From assembly GCF_037975245.1 (NCBI RefSeq), contig NC_092576.1:40116111-40180110 (forward strand): a stretch of DNA of 64,000 bases, given 5' to 3'. Of the stretch, positions 1 through 9,400 are shown in pieces (position 1 is the stretch's first letter; each line of letters begins with the position of its first letter). A program made the position numbers and the translations under genes. This DNA is from Apostichopus japonicus. Lineage: Eukaryota; Echinodermata; Holothuroidea; Aspidochirotida; Stichopodidae. Under the pieces are notes generated by a model, which did not search any database, had not been told where the DNA came from, and saw only the letters and a program-made list of their open reading frames with translations.

Positions 1-430
1 ATATCTGAATCTCTCGGTAAAATGAATTGTCTAATCGCACTAAAAATCGAGTCAACTCCTCCAAGTTGCCGTAGACGTAAATATATAATAACGTCTACTT
101 CCTTTAACGGTGATGTAGGGATGGATTTGCACCAGTCATAAAGTAACTGTAAAATCAACGTTGACTTGCCGTAGCCAGGTTCACCTTCAATAATCTGTCT
201 TTTTGTTTTTACGTAGTTTTCTTTGACTAATTCTTGATATGATAACAATTTATCCCATTGTGCCTTTCCTCCAGAAATACCTGTCTTGTATTCAATACCG
301 CCCTTAACAAATACCTTGTCCACGCAATACATCATATCTTTAATGTAGGGGATTGGTTGAACAGAATCGTAAAATATTTCATACTTTGCTTTTAAGTGTT
401 CGATGAATCGCTCAGCTTTCTCCGAGTATT
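1..430 (-). CDS. Gene 1 exon 8: pre-NACHT linker and NACHT P-loop (partial, runs off window)
   Basis: The exon follows a GCTAAC branch-like site and a CTTCTTATCACAG acceptor, entering in phase 1. It first encodes a helical linker (EYSEKAERFIEHLKAKYE, then VQPIPYIKD and VDKVFVKGG), typical of the segment before NACHT in invertebrate NLRs. Next come QIIEGEPGYGKSTLILQLL (Walker A at bases 185-159) and VDVIIYLRLRQL. An ATG at 449 is also in frame and could start a cytosolic form, but an in-frame stop lies just upstream of it and the acceptor between them is good. Walker B and the rest of the NTPase are off the window. Confidence 0.88.
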
Positions 431-3400
431 CTGTGATAAGAAGAATCATGGTTAGCAATGTTTATGATGAGTTTCAAATATATTGACTTGATATAACTTG
501 AAATAAAAGGTATTATAGTTTACTCTTTTTAACGAACAGTGTCACTCTGAGTTAACCAGACTCTTCACAATAAAGTTAAGATAAATAAAAAAAATATTTA
601 AATATCCATCAATAACGTTGGTTAGATATCCTTTGGTAGAACAACATGACAAGTATAATTGAAATATCATCTACCAGAATGGAGTGTGTGAATGTGTGTA
701 CCAACAGTTTAGCTAATATGTGCAGAATCTTTGTAAACACAGTGTATACGATGTAATGTGCTTACAAAATGTTCATCTGTCACAATTTGCAAGTTCTTTG
801 TTTTGTTAGTTTAATAATAATGTAATAATGTATATTAACGTAAAGTATTATTTTCTGTAATACATACCATTTGTATTTTCCATCATTGGGATACCCTGTG
901 AAACAATAAACATACCACTGGTTGTAATATATTTTTAAACGATAACATAACGTCTTATATTTTCATTAGTAATAATTCCCATTGCAATCTTTCTTTATTA
1001 AGTGTGATCCTTATTTAGAGCTAAGCGTCAAAAACTTTTTCAATTTAATCGAATCTGTTTAGCACACATTGTACATTTGCCGGCATAATGTATCGTTGTG
1101 TCGTTTTGCGAAGTATAGGCCAACATATTCTACACCATGACTTTTGGTTGCAAAAGGGACAACAGCAATATTTCCGACGACGTCTAAGATGCATTTATCG
1201 CATATATTAATCGTAATTGGTGAGAACAAAGATTTTGTTATGATATCGTATCATATCGTTGGGAATCATACATAGTGTAAACAGCGCTTTTGTGTATAAT
1301 GAATCGTAACTTACACATTTAAGTGATGAAAGCGATCAGGCACTTGTGTAAAAAAATACACACGAATCAACACCAATTCAATCTGTAAAAAAAGTAACCT
1401 CGCGTTCTCCTTTAGAATAAAATGACTGCCTAATTTAGTTATAAAAAGAAGTCAATTGTGAACAATACCTCAGTTTCTGTATCACCACGCTTAATTTGTT
1501 TCATACTCTTTTTCCTTGCTGAAGAGAATATGAAGATTTATTTAAAAAATACCGATATAGAATATAGTGGGTAGCTTCAAATTTTGTAATGGAAAGAAAA
1601 TACCTACTTGACTTGCAAGGTTTTTGTGATTATTTACAAGTTCAGTTCTCGTACAGAAAAAAAATGCAATTATGGTGGCCCAATTTGACACTAAAGTAAT
1701 TGTGCAATAAACCTTGCATCCTCCGTTCTATTTATATATATAAAAAAAAACACTCAGGAATTAGTATAGTTTATTAGCAAAGAACTCTCGTTATCCTTAA
1801 TGTTTCTTTTCAATGAATCATAATCCTGATATAAAGGAGAGGAGTGTTCAATCTACCAGAAAGCAACTTTAAGACGACTGTTTGTGCAAACGTCATGTGT
1901 ACTTTACACGATGGACACGTACATTAATTCACTAATAAAGGAATTTACTTTCACAAAGTTTTCTGTACGTATTATTATCCTTATTAGCATGCTTCCTATG
2001 TTAACATATTGCAGCTACGTCTAGTATTCTATGTTGGTATGCAATTATGTTGTAGTTGGAAAATGCTCATATACACATATAACCAAACTATGTATAAATC
2101 GTGTTACATTAATAGTATTATGTACCTCTTATTCTGCAAAAAATCACCAGAGCGAGTGTGATGATGATAATCATCGTGACCAATACGGCGATTATGGTTA
2201 TTGCCCAAGTGTATGATCTCTGTTTTGGTTGAAGCACTATAAATAAAACACAAATGCGGATTAGTCATAAACAACAAGTAATCATAGAAACACTTCACAA
2301 GGCTGCGCATGTACATACAATCACCACAGCGACTATGATGATGATCATCGTGACCAATAAGGCGATTATGGTTATTGTGAAGGTGTTTGATCTCTGTTCT
2401 GTGGTAAGCACTATAAATAAACAAATATGCAGAATGGTTATAAACAACAAGTAATCACGGACACACTTCATAAAGCTGCGCATTTAATGCGACGTGTATT
2501 AACTTACCATTTGGAAAGAGAAGATCAATCTTCGTAGAAAGGCTAAATAGTTCAGCATTATCTCCTACAGCGCGACACTCTACGGTAACTTTATTTTGAG
2601 TTCTTAGAGAAAAGTCAAAATTAACTGTCAGAGATATATCATACAAGTCACCCATCTGTGTCACCGTAAATTGGTGTTGTGTAAAGTCAATGGGTGTTTC
2701 CTCTCGAAAGGTTCTCCATTCAAGAGCCACTTTAGGTCTTATTCCCAGCACCGAGCAAGTCAAAACATCCTGAGGTTGTTTCTCCAGGGCGCAATATTGT
2801 TGGTGATTACATCCATCTATGACGGGAAAAACTGGAGTTGGATCAACTGAAAGGAAATAATACATCAAATAGATTATATTTTTGTTTAGCCTATTTGGTG
2901 TTAGATTTCGAGTATTTTCATCCCATAACTATTACGAGGTCGAATGATATATAGCAAGAAGGGCTCAAACCATCTGCCCAAACGTACAGATATCTTGTGA
3001 TACTGCATTCCATGATACCGACTTTCTGTAGATTTAAGAATATGTCTAATAGTTTAACATTACATTACAGTACAAGCTGTTTATTGCCACATACTTTAAG
3101 AAGGCATGACACATGTCCAGCTATCTTGATGTATACGTAAGTTCGTTTTGCCTATGAAAGTTTACTTGCGACTGTAGTTTAAAGTATTATAGTGCATCGT
3201 TCACGAGGAATAACGGATTCGGCACACTTTTTCCAAGTTATCGATACACAAACATAAGTTATCAATATACATGGAACATTCTGTAGTGTCCACGGAAGAT
3301 TTCAATAACCTTCATTTCGTGTAGATTTGACAAATACTGACATGGATAGTGTTATTGGCTTAATATTTGCCGGATAGCAATCGAATTACCGGGAGCTATC

Positions 3401-6400
3401 AAAATCATAACAAACAAGGGTATTTGGGCAAGATTAATATTTATAAAGCCCATAACAAGGCCGTCATTCTGAACTTATGATTACAAGTTTGATAATTTGA
3501 TTAAATGTATGCAAAGACCCATGTACTTATGATATTTTGGTGATACAGTAGAGACTAAAAAGCATAACAGATAACCTGATATAAACAATCATACCCATCA
3601 CAAGCACATCGTACAGCACAATGCCGCCACTGACACCGTTATCGTAAACACACGCGTATAGTCCTTCGTGTTCTACCAACGTGTTTGGTAAAAAAAGACT
3701 GCCCTCATCTTCTAGTTTGTATTCCTTGTTGCTGATTATTGTGTGATTACTTTTCTGAAAGATGCTAACATACAGCGTTTCAAACAAATATTGTTGAGGT
3801 GACCACTTCCAAACGACTAAATTTAATCCAAGGTCTGTACAGGATAAATTCATCGGTGTATGGATATTCAAATATCTTCTGATGGGAGTTGCCAAGGAAG
3901 TGTAATCCATCTCTTTTTCAATCAAAAGAACGTTTTCGTCTTCCACCAGATCCAGTAGTACACTATTTGCTCGACAGACCAGAAGACTTAAAACAGATGA
4001 CTCCCCGAATGAGAACGTTCCTGTGACATGTGATGTATATGTTACATTATCAGTTGTGAAATTCTTGTAGTTTGATGGTAGGATGTGATCGCCACCATGA
4101 GTTCTTATCGTCCAACTCAATTTGACTGCGGGACGGCTATCTCTGACAAAGCAGTTAACCTCAACGGAATCGGCTGTCGACTTAACACAGGTAGAACCGT
4201 ATGTATTTGAACACTCCTCGATGACGGGAATGGTTATAGCTGGTTTCACTATAAAAAAGAACATTGAAGAATACACTCTCTTGTAATGATCACAATGATT
4301 ATTTGTAGAAAAGTGACTGTATCTGAAAGATATTGAACACAGAAACTGTTGAATCGCGTTTCCATGTGAATAACCGTAGAAGATCAGTTTGATATAATTT
4401 CAGTTATTGTGATACAAAATGCCTGCATAATTTTCTGCATCTTTGGGTGAAAATTTTATCCTACAGCAGCTCTGAAAATGTCATATTTGGGGACATTTTT
4501 ATGAATGCAACAGCTCAGTAAAGAATCTCATATTAACACAAACAAATGAATAATTTACGAAATTGTTAACAATGTATAAATCATTTATCCAATGGGTAAA
4601 ACAATATTATGATACAGCAATGTGACACGCGCGTACTAATTTAGAACAGTGTACAGCTATTTGCTATACAGTAGACAAGTAGGCAGTAGTATCCCGCTTG
4701 TAGTAAGACCTCTGATTGCAATGCACCTAATGAACTTACAACAGGAATTTGGGAGAGACACAACATACATAGACTAATACAGGAACTGAGTTTTACCGGT
4801 ATATCAAAATGGGTAACACATTACAGTTCTTTTTTGGCAAAAACTGTCAATAGGAAAATTACGCATTACGCGATATCATAACGGTATCAACTGTAAGAAT
4901 TCGTAAACTAACAATATGTGAAGCATATCATGAGATGTAATCAGTATATTTAGAAATCTACTTAGAATATCGTTTTTCGTTTTATTCTTTTTTACAATAC
5001 GTCCAAAAATCTGGTTTTCAATTTGATGTTTTGCTGGACTATGTAAAACAGAAGAATCTGTTAAACTACTATTCCTTCTTTTATTTTTCTGGTTTTGCAT
5101 TTAAACCATATTAAATAAGGTAATGTAATATTATATAATGTTACTCGTTATAGGGCTAGCCTGGTGAAACAATTTGAGACAAATAATAGTTAAACTTCAC
5201 AACTAAGAGCCTTTGCATTAATGAGGTGGGGGGGGGGGGCTCACTTGCGTACAGACAATTGAGAGCAGAAGATAACCATACATAATAATTCAGTATACCT
5301 TGAATGCATGTGTTTGTAGTCACTTTGCAGTAAAAGTCAGTCACATACTGTACGTATTGTGTATACAAATCTGCATTCTTCAAATATCAAATAGATTCTG
5401 CTCGAGATGTCAGGTTACATCTTTTTTTTTTAATTGCTCTTATCTGGACAGTTACTGATTTTTGTGCAATACCCCTTTATAAAACTTATATATGAGATCC
5501 AGTTGGAAAATGGAGTTTTTGGTAAAGGCCTATATACATATTTCAGATGTACTGAGTAATAATTGTTTAAAATGTTACTGATGTTGTAACAGTTGAAGGA
5601 TAGGCGCTCTGTCTATTCTGAGAGTACTTGTTTAAGTCTTGTCCGAAATGTTTCACTAGACCAGTAAAGCTTGTTCTGCTATCTTTTCAGTATCATTTCT
5701 AAGTTTAGATTATCCGATAATGCAACATTTACAACTAACCTGGAATTATCTTTTAGAACACTTAAAAAGCCTCAGAAATGGCACCAAAATATGAAGTCAT
5801 CATTTCCTTGTTTATAGAAAAAGTAACTCCTCCCCAACTGCCAATAGTTAAACGAATATTTCAAAAGAACCAATCAATCATATCCATTGATCCAACCTTG
5901 CCGATAAATGAGTGCAACGAACGGTTAACTGTGAAGCCCCTTGTTGGCACATGTCGGAAATACTACCTTACTTGTTTCCAACTCAAAACTGAAATTAAAG
6001 CTACACCAAAACACGAGCCCAAGGACAACATGGTTCCTTGCTTGTAAGGAATATTTACAAGGTAGCAGCACTGTCCTAAAATTGTTATGTGGTCCGATAT
6101 ACACAAACAATATTATTGCCAAAAATATCACAATTCCACCGTTGGTCCTTTTGTGAACCTGTTGAGGACCAGGTGTCTGACATGAGCAAGAGTTGGCTCT
6201 TTTTTACAGAACTCACAAAATCATCCTAACAATACTTATTCAGAATTTTAACAAAACCAAAGGAAGCTTCATCTCTAATAACTTAGCACACAGGTTGCAG
6301 AGGAGTAAACTTATGGACAATTTAGATCGGAATATGGCCACGAAAACTTCAATAATCAACTTGAAAGAAATTAAAACAGGTCACTGGAGTTCAACGTCGG

Positions 6401-9400
6401 GTCAAAGGTAATCCAAATGCAGGCCGACTATTGAGTTACAATAGCGTAACTGCCAACCTTGATGGACATGTGGTTCTCAAGTTATTGCAAAAATACTAGT
6501 GTTTGACCCCTAGTAGACCTTTGTCGACCTTGGATCACATAACTGTTATGTTTAGAATCGATCCCTTGTCGCATTTACAACTACTCCCAAAATATCAACC
6601 ATGTCGGAAACTGTCAATGGAAGTTATTATTATTTTAAAATTTTGGTTTTTGGACTTTAACTGACCTTTGGTGACCTTCACAGGCACCAAAACCAATAGG
6701 ACACACTTTCTCACTATGGCGGATCTATAAACCAAGTTTGAATTTAGTCCCTTGTTGGGTTACAGTGTACCCAAGCAAGTGTCACAGACACACACACACA
6801 TACACACAGACACACATAGATACACGCCAACCCGACTACATACTGTAGGTTCCTTTGCTATAGCAAGGAAGCAAGAAAATGAGATCGAAAACAAGAATGC
6901 AGTTCAGCGTTTCGTCAGTTTTTAGGGATAATTCTAGTAACCATTAGAGAGCATGCAGATAAATTAAAGAAATGTTAAAATAAGTCTTACAAATGGCATG
7001 TCGCTGATACAGATGGCAAGCGCACGATAAATCAAGGCCAGTTGGTTTTGTGACTCTTTGTCAACCAATTTGCTCCAAATTCCACATATAACTATTTGAC
7101 TAATGTAGAGCAAGGGAGTTACATATTTCCCAGAATAAAGTAATAGCCAGAAAGGATCAGAAAATGCCAGTTCTTATTAGTAACACTTCCTTGTGGGCGT
7201 CAACCAATTAATGCATGTGAACGGATTTTTCTGTATAGAATTTTTATACCTAAATGTTTTAAGTTCCAGAAGAATAGTCTCCATATGTGAAATATAGAGA
7301 CAAAGATGTATGAGCAAATGGACATTTTCTTTTACCAATTTTGAGCTAGCAAATCAGCTCTGTTACCATTTATCGCTTTCATATTTGTTGTTAGTAAATA
7401 AGATTTTCATGACATTGTTTATGCACTTTGGAATACTGTTACATCCTACTGCTGAAGTTAAAATCATTAAGTATAAATAATAGAGAATGTGAGCAGTTTT
7501 TAGACCATTTGTCATATTCGACCTATTGAACCCTTGATGCTCAGACGGTAAAGCTTGCAAGTTCCACTGTGAGTTTGTTTGAAGCAGATAACAGCAAGAA
7601 TATCAACTCTCTTAAAGCAGCATTTTGCGTCCTCGACTATGATATTTCTCAACCTCACTGACTCCACTATGCCATAACGACAAACATAACTAGCTTATCT
7701 ATTAATATTTTACTTCATAAAAGTCGAAAAAATTGCAACTTTCAACTTTGTTGTTCTCCAAGATAATTGCCGTTGGGAACCCAATAAACCTCGCCCATCA
7801 TATGAATATTTAAACACTACGAACGTCATTGGCAGATACGTAATATAACACCACGCTTGATTTGTGTACAGTCTATATAGCAGTTGTACCAGGGAGTTGC
7901 ATAACAACTCCCAACGCAAAGTCTTGAATCTATTTTTAGCAACGGCTCATAACTAAACCTGCACCTCTGATTGGTTGAATTCAAACTAGTGGGTTTGGGA
8001 ACTGAATGCGATTTAATTTTGTATGTGGAATACTCGCCAATTAACGTTTTTGGCAGGGAAAAACTTGGCTAATATCTTAATTTGCTGTTTTGTGACTTGA
8101 TGTATGTAAAAAACTCGATGGACATGTCAAGAAGGTAGAAAACGGCGACCAAACGCAAAATGCTCATGAATGTACATACTATTCACTGATTGGTGGTATT
8201 CAAACTAGTGGATTTGGAGACATGAAAACTTTGTCGAGGACACTTTTACTCGTTATCGATATAAATCGTTAATTACTCGCTAATTAACGCTCTTGGCAGA
8301 GTGAAACTTGCATGGTATCTTAGTTTGCTGTTTTACGATTGATACATGTAAAAAAATCGATGCACATGTTAAAAAGATGGAGAAAAGCGACCCAACGCAA
8401 AATGCTGCTTTAACATATTCAAATCCTTGAATGACTATGTTTTGTTAAAAACCTGTAGATCCCATTAAAAAAAACTTAACTGAACTTATATTGACCACAC
8501 TGTGTTCACAAAAGAGAAATTATCGCACGACATAGTTAGTTATAATAATATATAGTCAACTATGTTTATCTACTATATTTAATTGATAATGATTGATGAT
8601 GTCAGTTTTTATCACATATTTCATTTCTTTTTTGACACTTTAGGTTTACAATGATTAAAACATCAAAGCTACATACCGGTTGTATGCACACATATAAGCT
8701 TTAAACTGGGTGAACTCGAAGGGGAGTCTAATGTTGCTACTCGAAATACAGATTCATGGCTCGCAGTCACGTTAGTTATAAGTAACGATCCGTTAGGATA
8801 AATATCATATTCTCCAGATTCGTAGCCGTTTCCACTTTTCTCGCCCTTATTGAGTAACAAAAGGGTCTTTCCTTCGTTAACATTGACCCACGCTATAGAT
8901 GAGAAAGAGCTTCCATTACAGGAAAACGGAATGAGTCCTCTCGTACCAATTTCAACATACTCTGTCTGTGCGCATTCTGTATCTTCTACCGAAGTTGCTG
9001 TACAAGGGGGAAATGGAATGTGTTATGTCATAGTTATCAAACTCAGCCATGTGTTTATTTACTTAAATCGTGCAAATATGCAATTAAGACAGAATAAAAT
9101 CCATAGTATAAAGAACAAAGAAAGACAGAGGGGAACCCTCCCAGAGATTACTTACTACTAAATACACTATGTATGCAACATAATAGCTGGGGAACCCCCC
9201 CCCCCCAGCGATTACTTACTACTAAATACACTAAGTATGCAACATAATAGGAGTTTGGAAGCTAATAATAATTGAATTGCATAATGCAGATCGAGAGCAG
9301 TATAAATCTAAACAGAGTCAGTGTTTTACATGGTTTGTGATATAATACTACAATCATGAAAGAAACAGTAAAGGGCTAAATTTGCATTTTAATACTTACC

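Larger units (their letters stand above)
4249..8676 (-). other. Gene 1 intron 2
   Basis: This is a 4.4-kb intron between exons 2 and 3. It contains a G12 run at 5228-5239, the hairpin-ended dispersed repeat (6030-6880) and the piggyBac-like MITE (7612-8412). I looked for additional phase 1-1 Ig exons and found none. The remaining sequence is AT-rich with no feature I can support. Confidence 0.7.

Noticed and set aside
1-449. Interpretation of the NACHT exon as the first exon of a separate cytosolic NLR starting at 449
   Set aside because: Possible, but the acceptor at 431-432 and the exact phase fit to exon 895-868 favour continuation of the Ig-TM gene. Kept as an alternative start only.
2104-2424. 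106-codon minus-strand frame with repeated His/Asp clusters
   Set aside because: It is an out-of-frame reading through both copies of the transmembrane exon and the intron between; the His-rich text is the shadow of Ile/Val codons.
2031-2454. Plus-strand ORFs over the transmembrane exons
   Set aside because: They are antisense to exons supported by splice phase and membrane topology.
5778-6047. 89-codon plus-strand ORF
   Set aside because: It overlaps the edge of a dispersed repeat within gene 1 intron 2, has no recognised motif and lies antisense to the gene.
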